64,000 bases of DNA from Cladophialophora immunda (taxonomy: Eukaryota > Ascomycota > Eurotiomycetes > Chaetothyriales > Herpotrichiellaceae). Position 1 is the stretch's first letter. Each line of letters starts with the position of its first letter. The DNA is taken from positions 2,356,001 to 2,420,000 of the forward strand of contig NW_015622547.1 in NCBI RefSeq assembly GCF_000835495.1. Direction: 5' to 3'. Positions 1-15,150 of the stretch are shown here, in pieces. Under the pieces are notes generated by a model, which was not told the DNA's origin, ran no database searches, and saw nothing but the letters and a program-made list of their open reading frames with translations. The position numbers and the translations under genes were made by a program.

Positions 1-81
1 AGAGACTTGGCCGTTGTTGTAGGCATGCAATGCTCGTTTGGGGGCAACTATACAAATCTCTCTCTGGCCACACTTCTGAGC

Positions 82-2270
82 TCACGCTTCCTCATCCTTG
101 GTGGTATACTCCACCTCGTGCACCTCGGTGGCTTCAATCTTTTCCGCCGCCTGAGTCTTGACCTGTCCAAACCTGCGCATGGGAGTGCTTGAGGCAAACA
201 GCTGATCCACCTCTTCCAAGCTGCGGTTCTTAAGTTCGGGGATGAAGAGATAGGCCACGAAAAACATGGCGGCACAGATGGAGCCGTACACAAAGCCAAC
301 CTTCCCACCGAGCCCGGCGTATTGGTCGTTGATCAGGTAAGGGATGGTGAAGGAAGTGACGAAGGTCGTGAGGACGGAGATCACGCAGGCCAGCAAATTC
401 GTCTTCTCCTTGACTCTTGTCGACGCAACTTCGCTGACAATAATGTAGGACCTGTGCAGGGCAAGGAGGTTAGTTCTGAAGGGCTTGAGACGCTCTTTGG
501 AGGAGGATACTAACACTGGTGCCCACGAAAGACTGTACCCGGCTCCAAAAAGCATGACGCTGGCAATCTGTGAGAAATTAGCATTTCGAGATTGTTGTTA
601 TCGCCCGGGCATGCCGCATATAGTTGCTTACGCTCATGTGCCTTGCCGCCTGGGTCGGGTCTGAGATTGTGGAAAGGCCTCCTAAAATAAGTAGAAAGAG
701 CGCCATCATGAATGCGCCGAAGAGAAGGATCGGCCTGTGAGGACATTGTCAGTAAAGAACTGACCCTGGCAAATCTCTAAATTGGAATCTTACCTGCGAC
801 CAACGGAGTCGACAATAAACCAGGTGAAGATGAGACACACCAACGAGACCACGTTATTGAGCACTGTGAAGACAAATGCCTCGCTTGCAAAGCCTTGCTG
901 TTGGTAGAAGATGACCGAATACTGAGAAACGAAAGCCTGGCCCGTGATTTGCTGTCCAAACATTGCAAGCACGGCGACGGCCGTTCGACGCTGGAGCCAC
1001 GGTAAGCAGCTGGACGCACAACACCATGACGATATACTGACCCTATTTGTCTTGTCAAACACCTCTCCCCAAGTACCCTTGCTCTCATTAGCACGCTCTC
1101 TCTGAAGCATGGCGATGTCGGACTCGATTTCGCCCATCGGCTTGCTGTTCTTGGAGATCTTCTGGAGGGATTTGACGGCGTCTTCAGTGCGATGCTGTGA
1201 GAGGAGCCTAGTCCGAGACTGTATTCAGCCTTGATGTCCCCATATCAAACATTCAGCTCAGAAAACTCACCATCGAGGCGATTCGGGTAGCATAAACCAG
1301 AGCAGTGCCAGAAGTCCTGCAGGAATGAATTGAAGACCGACCGGGATTCGCCAGCCCGCGTTGCTCTTAAAGTCCTTGGTGCCCAAGTTGACCAGTGAGG
1401 CTACCAATTGACCCAGGATGATCATCAACTGGATCGTTGCGTTCCTTTTGTCCCAAGTTAGCTTAGATGCCCAAGCCAGTCGGGTCAAAGTGTGGTGTGT
1501 TGATAGCCATGGCCGTCGACAAAATCGGTACACGGAAACTCGTCACGTACATCATTCCTCGAAGCTCACGAGGGCTTGTTTCAGCAAGGTAAATAGGTAC
1601 CACAATGATCGTCAATCCGGTTGTTGCAAAATTCATCACACGGCCCACTGTAAACTGCGCTGCTGTTGTTGCCGCGGTTTGCAAGGTAATACCTCTTGTA
1701 AACTTGTCGTCAGATCGGCATCCCGTATAGCGATTTCATACTCCTTACATGAAGCCATTGGCAATCAGGATCGCTATCGCCGGCTTTCTGCCAAACTTTT
1801 GAGCAATCCAGGCGCCGCAAATGACACCCTGATCCGCCAAACATCAGTCAAGGGACCTCCCAGCGATCGGTAGAGGACCACGCATACCAAAGCTTTTCCG
1901 AAGAAGGGCACCGAAGTCATGACAGAGGAGAGATACGCTGGCAGGGCGTATTTCCCCGTCTTCTCATAGTATTGGCCGAATATCTTTCCGAAGCCTATAT
2001 ATCATGATCAGCGCGGACGACCAGCAGCATCATGGCGAACTTTGAGCGTACTTTGCATGCCTTGAACGCCACCGAAGTTTCCAACGTCGTACCCAAAGTT
2101 GAAGGCACAGCTGGCCGTGTATCTAGGGTATCCAGTCAGTCGTTATCCCCTGGCCCATCCGCAGGTGGAGTGTGATAGTGATATGCCCACATCATGATGA
2201 AAACCGTAGTCTTGGAGAATAGCCGGAGACGGCTGCCCATGGTGAGGTTTTCTTCATTCTGCGATTTCAT
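82..2270 (-). CDS. MFS sugar-porter-type transporter (11 exons)
   Basis: Proton-coupled sugar/polyol-type importer of the plasma membrane, by family. Exons on the minus strand: 2270-2191, 2122-2052, 1994-1888, 1828-1749, 1694-1551, 1444-1271, 1207-1042, 990-794, 734-632, 567-515, 451-82; total 1545 nt, 514 aa, a normal length for the family. Seen in the spliced protein: an early FNFGYD segment in TM1, the loop GRKPAIAI, PESPRW ending TM6, FGQQITGQAFVSQY in TM7, SEVAST near TM10, and the C-terminal PELKNRSLEEVDQLF sugar-porter signature. The start is the ATG at 2270; no upstream exon is needed. It lies head-to-head with the arylsulfatase, sharing a 614-bp promoter region. The substrate is unknown; the alpha-glucoside/maltose permease branch is a guess. 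The last intron (514-452) is 63 nt, in frame and without stop codons, so it is easily mistaken for coding sequence. Confidence 0.9.
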
Positions 2271-4805
<2,535 letters not shown>

Positions 4806-5220
4806 TGAGGTGGCATGGGTTTGTGCATAGCGTCGGGGCCTCGAGCGGGTTCGTTTGAAGGGTCAACAATAGATGTGGGTTCCCCAGAAGAGGTATAGCA
4901 CTTGGACATACAGAGCGTAGTGGACCGCATAATAGAGGGGTTTATAGCTGTCAAAAGCAAGGCCGCGCTGCGATCATACCCGAAATGGCAGAGACGCATT
5001 GCTGGATACCTACCAGTGATTAACAGAAGTGCCTACCTAGCTCGCTAGGTATCTAATACTAGTTAGTGCGGTCGGGTAGCGTTTGGCCAAGAACCTAGTG
5101 TGACCGTCATTACACCTCTTGGCACTCTCATCAGTCGCAAGAACTCGGAAGCTGCTTATGTACGAGGTACACATCGACCTATCATCCTGATCACTGATTG
5201 GTACTACAACAAAATCTACC
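4806..5220. other. Intergenic region
   Basis: 415 bp between the sulfatase stop and the regulator start. I see no gene; it should hold the sulfatase 3' UTR and the regulator promoter. Confidence 0.5.
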
Positions 5221-7451
5221 ATGGAGCCCGAGGATGAAGGAAATGAGGGCCAGGACGTGGCAGAAGACGCCATATCTAATGCGCGCCGCCCCGAAAAACG
5301 CATCAAGGCCCCCATAGCATGCGTACCGTGCCGAATGACGAAAACCAGATGTGTTGTGGCGCGAGGTCTTGATTCTTGTGAAGCCTGTCTCAGGAAATCT
5401 CGAGCGTGCATCCGACCTGGACCAGCAAAACCGCGTGCGAAATCTTCGCAGAAGATCAGCGAGCTCGAGAGCAAGATTGCGTCGCTTTCACGCGCCTTAT
5501 CCACGAGATCATATCAGGACCGACCGGGAGAATCCAGTGTTTCTGGCACACCAACACAGTCGGTGTCGTCTGAAAGATCAAGAGATGTTTCAGTTTCATT
5601 CGCCCGCCCAACGCTGGAAAACTTCCAAGCATCTCAATCGAGGCACTGTTCCGCTCAAGTCGATCTTGACGTTGTCGGCCGAGGCCTTCTCGATGTGCCA
5701 ACGGCAGAGGTTCTTTTCGGCCATTGGAACACTTCAATGCGCCCAATCTTGCCAATCGTGTCACCCTCAGAGAACAATTTGCGCGAGTGCAGGAAAGCTA
5801 AACCGATGCTGTTCCTTGCCATTCTGAGCGTTGCAAGCGCCTCGATCTTGCCCTCTTTCCAACCACCACTTGTCAAAGAACTGAAACACCAGCTGGCCAG
5901 GCAAATCCTTGAACAAGGTAGACGAAGTATCGACCTCATCCAAGCGTGCCTTTTGTACTCTCAGTATTATGCCCATGACCCGGACTCACCACATGCCTTG
6001 CCAACTCAATTTGTCTCTGCAGCCATTACTATGTTGTGTGATCTTGGTATGATGGAAAAGATTGCCCGAGGGCCGGACTTTAACAGGCATGAGTCAAGGG
6101 AAGTCGCTCGAGCATACTTGGCGTGCTGGTATGCCGCATCAAGGTAATCCGACCGGTCTGCCCTAACTGGCTTCTGCTGATATTCATCTCTCTGCTCGAC
6201 ACTAGCAATGCCACATTGTTCCGACAGCAAACTCTCATGCCTCCATCATCGAATCTTGAAGCTTGCATCGACGTTTTGTCGACTGCAAATTCTATGCCGC
6301 GCTCAGATGCCCTACTCTGCAGCCTCGTGCGACTACAAGTTATCCTAGATAATGTGTCAAACACTTTCGACGCAGGGGACAAGAAAGCAGTTGGTGAATT
6401 TGACAGTGCGACAGTCCAATACCAGCTGAGAACGTTCCAAGACCGCTTAGGAAGCTGGAACACATCAGCGTCAAACTTCGTCGACCAGCGTCAGTACTTG
6501 AAGAGCCTGACCTTGATTTGTGGTCGCCGGTGCTAATACGTCGTAGGCTTGAAGATATGTTCGGCGGAGTTTGCAAGTATATGTATCCACCAAATCGCCT
6601 TGCGATGCTATCTCCAGAGACTGTTTGCGAGCAATGAACCCGGGAATTTCCATGCGACCGATATAGTGCTAAGCTCCCAGCATCTTAGCTCAATCTGCTC
6701 TTGTCTGGACTCGAGTCAAGCATTACTTGACGCTTACCTATCTCTCGAGACTCGGCTGGCTCGGTCGTTGCCCAATCACTATCTCATGTGGACTTTATAT
6801 GCAGCGGTAGCTTTGATCAAGCTTACGCCGTTCAGAGAGGCAACGAGAGCCAGGACCCCGGCCACCCATCCCGAAGAAGCATCGGCCATACCACATCTGG
6901 ACGCGATGCTGAGCAAGATCTCTGAAATTACACAAGACGGATACCTTCCGCAGGCGAAGACCTGGGGCATGGCGTTCGCCAAGCTCAGGTTGTGGTATTT
7001 GCACAAGAAGCAGGTGTGCATCAATACCAATGGACGATGTGACAGCGGAAGCGAGGGCCCCGTCTACAGTGTCTTTGGCGACTGGTCTGAGCAATCGCCG
7101 ACTGAGATCCAGGCTGCGTCCTACTTGGCATCGGCACCTACCCCAGCATCGGCCTTGAGAGGGGCAGGCAACGCAAATCCTGAACCATCGAACAGGCAAG
7201 CAACGTCGAGGGGCCAGCTTGAACCTCCTACCGCGGTCGCATTGCCCGGTAATGTCATGCAGTCACCATCAACACCTGACAGACAACCAAGACAGGTCTT
7301 TGATGCCACAGTTTCGGCGGAAGCGGCCTATGACCCTTTCACATATGCAGCGACTAATTGGGATGACCTGCTCTTGGATGCTAACTCGCTCCGGGAGTTT
7401 GATTCTCTCATGATGGACGACTCCGATTCTTGGTTGAAGATGTTGATGTAA
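5221..7451 (+). CDS. Zn2Cys6 transcription factor
   Basis: Nuclear DNA-binding regulator. Exons 5221-6143, 6206-6489 and 6547-7451 give 703 aa. The binuclear zinc cluster is near the N-terminus, C34 to C63, with spacing C-x2-C-x6-C-x8-C-x2-C-x6-C (IACVPCRMTKTRC then CEACLRKSRAC). It is followed by a basic linker and a short coiled coil (ISELESKIASLSRAL). The middle region (DLIQACLLYSQYY, AITMLCDLGMMEK) matches the fungal regulatory middle domain common in this class. The C-terminus is acidic (DSLMMDDSDSWLKMLM), a possible activation tail. Intron 2 has a GCTAATA branch point. Its position next to the sulfatase/transporter pair suggests local control, but targets are unknown. Confidence 0.9.
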
Positions 7452-9183
7452 ATCCGTGCCATTGACCCGATGAAGAGCTGGATCAATTCAAAATCTCGTT
7501 GATTTGCTGTGCAACTACCACCGGTGATTGCAATGATGCAATCCTTCTGAAGTCTGACCCCCGTGTACCAATTCGGGAGGTGGTTTCGCCACCGAGGTTG
7601 ATGATGAGTGGTGTTTTGATGTATATGGGCAACATTCGTATCCATGTTCTCATATCGGAGGCCTAGCTGCCAATACTGAGCCGTGTTGAAAAGAGCCAAT
7701 AAGAACTAAACAGCGGCTGAGATTCCGAAGCGGAGAAGGAAACGAAAGGGTTAAATAATATAGCATCTAGTCTACCCTACCACGTAAAAGCGACTTTTAG
7801 GTGATGTGTCCGGCCATGCTTCAATGCGTTGCTGCCCGCCCTTCTACTCTTCTTACCTCTATCACTGCTTCTCGTATAGCTATAGCGGCATCCCCATCCG
7901 TCCGGTGATGGCATCCTTACGGAAAAAGCAATGGATACAAGACAATCGGGATGCTGCAACGCCGATACGTGGGCTAACGCGACAATCGACCGGACTCGGA
8001 TCCTTCTCCTTCCCACCCATTCCGTTTGGCGAACTGCATGGCATGGTTCGACTGCTCCTGACAAGCACGCAACAGATCAGATACTTCCGCACGATATCCA
8101 ACGAAGTACACCCCATTTGAGAAAGACCGGGCATTGAGACTTCTGGTCTGCACAGAAGCTGGCGACTCGTTGCTCTTCCTACAAGGGCACCGGGGCAACA
8201 AATCTCCTTTTGCCATATCTGTGACGAACCCTCACGTGTTACGCGGATGGTAGAGACAGCAGAATCGAGCAGGATTGCACCCTAGCAGACACAGTCTTTG
8301 ATTTGATCAACGACCTTGGCCGACATTGGGAGACCGACAGCGCACCCTCGTCCAGAGGCTCCCCAGTTGTTCACACCATCATCACGATGAACTGGTTGCA
8401 GCGAGCCAGAAACCGGCCCCCCAAGCTAGGTCTGCTCGGGGTGTAATCAATCAAAGCAAAGAAATTAGATATTATCCACAGGATGCTTGAATGTGATCTC
8501 GTATTTGCCTTAGGTTAAAGTACGGCACGAGAACTTGCTGCGGGCTCCCACGTCAAACATCGCTCTACGGGGAGAGGGAGTCACGTATAACTATTAGACG
8601 ATCTCTATTAACAGTACTAGTGGGTGCCTTAATTGATTGATTATGTACCCAATAGCATTCTTAGCCGAGGTCGCGCCGATCTGAATTCGCGGATCTCAAG
8701 CCAGTGGCATGGCGCCATGAACCAGAATCCGCAATTAAGGCTGTGCCCATTCCCTTTCTGGGTGCTTCCGATTGGGGGGCGACCACGTCGAGATGGATTG
8801 AATGATTTGAAAGTTTTGGCATCACGACTGACTACAATACCTCACAGAGTGATGCGCAACCGCCTCGCAGGATGCTAAGAATACAAGACCAAAATCGCAG
8901 ACACGAGGGGGCCAACACGCAGAGACCGGCCTGAAGCTTCAGACTCGACGATGGAAAGCCAGCTGCGGCCTGATGGTGGTTGTTGTATTGGGTAATTGGG
9001 ATTTGTAGAATGGCTAGAAGCATTCAACCAGCTGCTTCATTAACGCGGCCCCCTTTTCCACAGTAAATGACGGTACATATTATCTATAGTTCTTATACTC
9101 CTTCCAGTGCTACCTCTCTAATCCAGATTGTATTGCAACCCTGCAATATTACTATCAGCACTTCAACTATATCCTAGTCCAGG
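7452..9183. other. Gene-poor intergenic region
   Basis: About 1.7 kb without a supported gene. Short open frames on both strands lack codon structure, motifs or sensible splice sites. No tRNA-like fold or transposon terminus was seen. Confidence 0.5.
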
Positions 9184-9925
9184 ATGTCAACTCTGCGGCT
9201 CGTTCTTAAACTTGCCCGAGCGGATCCAATTGCAGATCTCGTGCCGGACCAAGGCATTGGGCTCCAATTCACGCTTCCACCCGTCCCCTTTAACGACTCA
9301 ATCACCGAGCCCGAACACATCGACACCTCACTCGAGGCTCGCCAAACCACTGGGCTCGCAAGCTGGATGGCCCATTGGTATCCCCCTCCCCAGTGTAGCG
9401 ACAGTGCTTGTACCGTCACGTCAGAGGACGATCTTCCGCACATCCAGATCAACGGAGACGGGTTCACCCCTGGCGGACTAGTCTTTGGCGGCATCTATAA
9501 CTGGCCCGCCAACACCTTATCTTGGGGCGGCAACGCCAATGCACAGAGCTGACCAGGATACAGAGATGGGTCGTTCGGACTGCAGACTTCCGTCATCGAT
9601 TGTCGACCTTTTGATCAGGCTCACAGCGCAACCTCCTACGCCGCTGCTTACGACTTGGATACCGCGAGCTGGACGTCATTCGTATGGCTCTACACCGGTT
9701 GCGCGGTTTTGTGAGCCCGCTTTCCAGTAAAAGGTCGCTCGCAGGCGCAGTCAGGACTCAGAGGTGCAATTACGAGGGATGCTGTGCAACAACAACAGAT
9801 GCAAAGGACTCGGTCGGGACGAGGAAGCTGCTTACTTTGTGGACACCTGGAAGGGCATCATGCTCGCTCACACTCATTACTTTCTCGGCAACAACTGGAG
9901 GACACGTTCGGCCACATGCCCTTAG
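9184..9925 (+). pseudogene. Broken gene for a small secreted-type protein
   Basis: A reading frame begins at the ATG at 9184 and contains a segment of the form HIQINGDGFTPGGLVFGG, which resembles the core of a widespread family of small secreted fungal proteins. An in-frame TGA at 9550-9552 interrupts it; the same frame then continues with good composition (PGYRDGSFGLQTS, YDLDTASWTSFVWLYTGC) to 9710. A short GTGAGC..CAG intron (9711-9750, 40 nt) restores the frame into a further segment (AAYFVDTWKGIML) ending at TAG 9923-9925. Joined length would be about 233 codons with one stop, and a single TGG-to-TGA change (Trp to stop) would explain it. No clear signal peptide at this ATG, so an upstream exon may be lost. 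A real short protein ending at 9552 cannot be excluded. Confidence 0.45.
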
Positions 9926-11460
9926 CGAGGTATTGTGATAATATCGCTTCTTTTGTTAGCTAGCTGTAAGGTTCCGAAGTCTGCCTCTTCTCCTTGGTAT
10001 GGACAAGTGTGTGAGGGTTGCTATTTTTCGTGCTGATGGCCGAATTTATGTCCTTGTGCGCTCAGGAGGCTGTATCGTCCAATAACCAATCCGTTCACTC
10101 CGTCATCGATGCTTCCTTTACTCCCTTTGGCGGGTTTCAGAGTCCATATGACATCCCAGTCTTGTCTAAGTTTTCAGCCTCGCCCGAATCGAGAGAGTGT
10201 TTTTGATCTGATGACCCCCATCGTGTTGGCGCCTTTTCAGTTGCCGTTCACATACTCTCAGGTGACGTGAAATGAGGCGTTGCGTCAGCTGAAGCTCGAA
10301 ATACGAAGGCCCGGATGGCGGTTCTTCGGTCGAACAGAGGGGTAAGATGCGAGAATCGTGTTTGGTCTCGTCTCAAGAGTCAAGAAAGAAGTCCCACCGA
10401 GTTGCGTGGGAAGTGTCGCTTCAGTCAGACCGCTAATGCAACGCACTGGTCAAGTTTGGGAACACACTAGTCTTTCGGAACTCGAAGAAGCGAAACCTAG
10501 TTCGAAGGGACTCCGTGTTGAGGTTGAGGGGCCCCAAGAGGCACGTAAGGCTGAGCATGGACATGAGATGAATTCCACCCACAACTCTATACGAAGCTGG
10601 CGGTATCGAGATTAGATTCGTGCAGGATAGTAGTCTACTAAATGAAATGCAGTTGAACAGACAAAGTGGCAGGATTGTCATGCGAAATGTAATGCTCGTT
10701 CCAGGGTTGGTGACTTTTACCTTGGTGTTGCACTGTTTGATGCCCAAATACGTTCCGCTCTTGGCTCTGCGGAGGACTTCCTCTTTTGGTAGTTGAGTGT
10801 TACAAAGGGCTCCTTAAGACTGTCCAATAGGCTTCATAGGTGCCGTTCAGCTCCATGATTTCTCGCAACTTTACCAGTCAAGGATGCTCAAGATCCCATT
10901 GAATTACTTTTACCGCCTTCACACGACCTCAACTCTAGTTTGACTTCGTAGGCCGTACCATAGAGCGGGCTCGTTCAGACCTTTGAGGTTCTCAGGTTAG
11001 TCCCGTGAATGTCGTAAGGCTAGCCATGCTGTTGACTACTCTTGAGTAGCTCGTATCTGCGCTTCGCCTCAAAGAGCTGGAGCACAGCTTCAAATATCGG
11101 TCCAGGCTTCTGGCGGACCTAGATTCAGTTGTCTACTCGAGAAATTGGTAATGCCAACACTGAGAACTGGCCCGATGTCCTCGGATCCCGCAAGCCACTC
11201 TCATGCAAAATGCGACGGTAGCCAATGCCTTCCCGCTTACATGCATGCATGTCCTTCAGCTCAGCCATCCCATTCAGATATGCCAAGGTCGATGGATAGT
11301 TCGCTTTGCAACATGCCAGCAGAACGTGTTGCTCGTGCCAAACCACCGGCACGATGCATACATTTGCCAACACTGGAAAGCGACGTGATGCATTTAAGGC
11401 TCAAGGATTCCCTTCGGCTGAGCCTTTGCCTTCTCTCATTTCTTTAGACAAGCAACATCC
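9926..11460. other. Gene-poor intergenic region
   Basis: About 1.5 kb with only short, overlapping frames and no recognisable domain. The last part should hold the promoter of the metallopeptidase gene. Confidence 0.5.
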
Positions 11461-13035
11461 ATGGATTCTGCGACTCAGATCTCTCGGCTTGGGCCAGAAG
11501 AAGAAACTACAGCGTCTAACGCCAGGATGTCGGATTGTCGTACTAGCAATGTCGAGCGGCCATGCTTCTGTCCGCCTCATCCCAACTACTACAATAACGC
11601 TCCACCTGAGCAATTGCAACGCCAACTTCAGACTGGCAGTGATGAAGTCCCGCTTAGCCGTCCTACAGGAACTGTTCTCGGGCTGAATGACGGCTGCATC
11701 TTTCCACCCGATCATTTCGCCCAGGCCCCAAGTGCACGCATGTTGGCAAGTGCAGCAGCAAATCGCACACCACTTCGCAACGAGGTCCGGTTAGTTTGAT
11801 TTCAGCACTGACATAAAGGGTTGAAAAATGCTAATGGGTTTCTTCAGAGTGGCAGTCGTGCTGGTCGATTTCAGCGACCAGCAAATGAGTCCCGATCACA
11901 ATGCCGCCCACTTTGAGCGACTGTTCTTCCGCCCGGGTGGTATTGGCTCCGGCAGCGTCAGTGAGTTCTACAGCAATGCTAGTGGCGGCAACATCTCCTT
12001 GGTCCGGAGGGTGGCTGGCCCTTTCCGAATGCCCCATCCAAAGGCCTACTATGCCAATGGCGATGCTGGGCGTGGCGGATCCAACGGAACCATTCGTCCG
12101 AATACTCGAGATCTTGGGGAGGATGCCCTGACAGCGGCGGTCACTCAGTTTGCCGACCTTGGTGACTACGATAACGACCACAACGGCTACGTGGATGCGT
12201 TCATCGTCGTCCACGCTGGGACAGGGACCGAAGAGTCCAGCAACATGAATGACATCTGGTCTGTCAAATGGGTGCTTTACAGACAGAGAGTCGTCGGCCG
12301 AGCAAAAGTCTACGGATTTCTGACCATCCCAGAGGATGCCCAAGTCGGCGTCTGTGCACACGAACTGGGCCATCTACTGTTCGGATGGCCCGACCTCTAT
12401 GACATAGACTACAGCTCCCCAGGAATCGGAAACTGGTGTGTAATGGCTGGGGGAACGTGGGGTGGATCTCCTCCAGGGTCTCGGCCTTGTCATCCATCCG
12501 CATGGTGCAAGGCCCAGCAGCAATGGGTCACTGTGGTTAACGAGACAACCAACCGCCCTGTTTCCTTCCAAGATGTGAAGACGGCCCATAATGTCCATCG
12601 CGTGTGGACGAACGGAGACCTGAGCAGCCAGGAATATTTCCTCCTCGAGAAACGTCAGCAAACAGGTTATGACACATCCCTCCCTGGAGAAGGGCTTCTC
12701 AGTAAGCCTCATGGCCCCCATCCCCTGCCCCAAGATTGCCGTTCCTTGCTGACCCAAAGACAGTCTGGCACGTCGATGACGCTGTTCCGGATAACAGCAA
12801 CGAGAGCCATCGCAAGGTTGACCTCATGCAGGCTGACGGGTTGGGACAGCTTTATAGCAGGGCCGGAGGACGTGGTGATCCCGGCGATCCGTTCCCGGGA
12901 AGCTCCAACAATCGCACGTTTGCGACCTTTACCAACCCCAGCAGCAGGAGTTATACCGGGCGGGACACGGGTGTGGCCGTGTCGGAAATCACAGCTGTAG
13001 GAGCAGTGACCAACACAAACATCAAGGTCCGATGA
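11461..13035 (+). CDS. M6-family metallopeptidase (immune inhibitor A-like)
   Basis: Zinc endopeptidase by homology. Exons 11461-11789, 11848-12701 and 12764-13035 give 484 aa; both introns (58 and 62 nt) restore the frame exactly and intron 1 has a GCTAATG branch point. Seen: VAVVLVDFSDQQM at the start of the catalytic domain, the GYVDAFIVVHAG strand, and the zinc motif HELGH (H281, E282, H285) followed by WPDLYD, the usual M6 third-ligand segment. GNWCVMAGGTWGG and HPSAWCKA follow, as in M6 enzymes. There is no evident N-terminal signal peptide at this ATG although family members are normally secreted; a missed upstream exon or leaderless export is possible. The family is mainly bacterial, so ancient transfer is plausible but unproven. 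The following gene is convergent. Confidence 0.88.
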
Positions 13036-13546
13036 TTAGGTGGTCACTTTCGCGGGTCAATGTTCGCAGTCTGCATGCCAGTTGCAGCTTGCAAGGTGTT
13101 GTCCTTTAGGTTTCTCAGTTGCGCTTGAGGAATGAGGTATACGTTTAATGCCAGTTGATGTCAGCGGTCTCTTATTACCTGCAGCACAACTTTGTAAGAA
13201 ATGCCCACCAAGAACCAGTTAAAGTCGCACAAGTGGGCGAAAGGGTGAGCCAGGTTAAATTGATGGATCACGCACACCGAGTTCTTCCCCACCCATGATC
13301 CAATGGCTCCACTGTGCTGTAAATAAGGTCAAGGCCAATGAGATTGATCGCGCCGGTGGGAAAGAAGCTGACATCAGGATCAGGCGACCTCTTTATAAGT
13401 ACAGTCCCGTCGAATTTGGCTAGGAATAGACACGAGCAGGAGACCTGGCTATACGCATTGAAGGGGTCGAGAACTCTTTATTGAAAACTCCGCTTCAGGA
13501 CCAGCAAGGTGAATGATAAGAAATGTGTTTTGGTCCGAGCGTAATC
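13036..13546. other. Convergent intergenic region
   Basis: 511 bp between the converging metallopeptidase and the DUF1295 gene; holds both 3' UTRs. No gene seen. Confidence 0.5.
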
Positions 13547-14404
13547 TCAATATATGCCTGGAATCAGCTTGTACTTCACCCTCCTCTGAACGTCCTTATA
13601 GGTTTCTCCGTACTGGAACACACCGAGTCAGCGACAATACCGAATCAATGCTTATGCGTTTATGATCGGGTAGGGAGATCAGATACATACCCGGCTGGTA
13701 AGGTAATCCTCCAGGACCGGAACTCCTCGCGTCGCGAAATCGCGGAAAAAGAAGGTAAAGGTAACGACGCTCCATCCCAGCCCACCCGCGATCAATGCGT
13801 ATGCTGAGCGCCAGATTGTGTAGGCTCCATAATTGATGTTCGTGGCAAGGGAGAACAGGCCACCTGCGTAGGGCTTGCCACGGTTGGCAGGATCTTGTTT
13901 GAAGCTTTTCCTCTGGAACTCCGAGACTGCTTCCACCAGGAGGCCAATGGCATATAGCCCAGCACCAACCGAGACAGGCGAATAGAGGAGATCCGTGTAG
14001 TTGGACGACGCCGGTGACTGAGAAGTAACGGCCCAAAGGGACAGGATCGTGTTCACTGAGTTAAAAATGGTGTTGAACAAGGAAATCCCAAAGGCCGAAC
14101 CCGCGGGCAGTTCTTGTTCCGATACGCAGAGCATGTGCACGTTTTGTTTCACGCTGCTCCCGAGAGCCAACAGCAACACGAGCTGATAGTATGGTTTGAG
14201 TCCGAGAGCGTGCGATGGGCCGGTGACGTCGCCGGCATCCACGGTGCGTGCACCCAGGGCCTGCAAGAATCGCAGTCCTAGACCCCGGGAGAGAAGAGAG
14301 TATTGCCAAAAGACGTCGGCGGTGCGAAGACCCACGAAGAGGGCGCGGCCGAGGATAGACGGCGCCTTGTTGCGCGAGACGTTATCGCGTAAAGGCGGCG
14401 ACAT
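13547..14404 (-). CDS. DUF1295 / steroid 5-alpha-reductase-like membrane protein
   Basis: Exons 14404-13691 and 13612-13547 give 259 aa. Several hydrophobic segments are visible (YYQLVLLLALGSSV, GAGLYAIGLLVEAV, YALIAGGLGWSVVTFTFFF). After splicing the C-terminus reads LTSRYGETYKDVQRRVKYKL, matching the RYG-x-Y-x3-QRRV tail of the DUF1295 family, which is related to steroid 5-alpha reductases and isoprenylcysteine methyltransferases. Family members are multi-pass endoplasmic reticulum proteins thought to reduce lipid double bonds with NADPH; the substrate here is unknown. The segment GLFSLATNINYGAY before the reductase-like C-terminus fits the family. The start is the ATG at 14404, followed by PPLRDNVSRNKAPS. 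Confidence 0.82.
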
Positions 14405-15150
14405 GGCCGTGGAATGGTAGGTGAGAAACGAATGGTTGAAGAGATGGAGAACAAGGCTTTGCGGGAGAAGTTGACGGAAGCGTCACTCGCTCGACCGCCG
14501 GAAGGTCATATACACCCTAAATCTCCTATATGTGCCTCGAACTAGAGGCTGTAGCGTGGCGCAGGTGGTTATATACCGTACCGCGGCTGCTAAGTATAAT
14601 AGGGAGCTGGGACAGCCTCTGCAACAACCTGCTGAGGTCGCTCCATCCATTACCAATTTGCGGAGAGACGAGGCGCCGGAGACACAAAATCGGAACCAGT
14701 GAGCTCCGAAGTGGATCCCACCGGGAGACGAGGCCCCGTAAATACCTCGATCTCGGGAACCACGTTGGACAGCGCAATAGCACGTCCTCGTCCATCTCCA
14801 CTCTTCCCCAGTCATGGCTCCAGCTTGGGCCAATGAATTGGTCGCATTTATTGTGTCCAAAGTCCCTGAAGAGGGTGGAAGATCGGGTGTGATGAGAAGT
14901 CCAAAGACTATACAAGAACGTGAGCCCCGGAGGAATATTGTGATGAGTAGAAACACTTCAAGATCGAGTTATATATATTACTATTTCACAATCAACTTTT
15001 GGCATAAAACTCTCAAGGAATCTATAACTAAAGTCCAAAAAGTATAGCAAGCCACAGAAAACCACTTTTTGCTGGATTCGAGTTCTCGGGCGCGGTATCC
15101 TATATTCTCCATCCACTGCCCCGGATCTCCCTTAGTCCAGTGAGATGCCA
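14405..15150. other. Intergenic region
   Basis: 746 bp between two minus-strand genes; likely the DUF1295 promoter and the 3' UTR of the NmrA-like gene. No gene supported. Confidence 0.5.
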
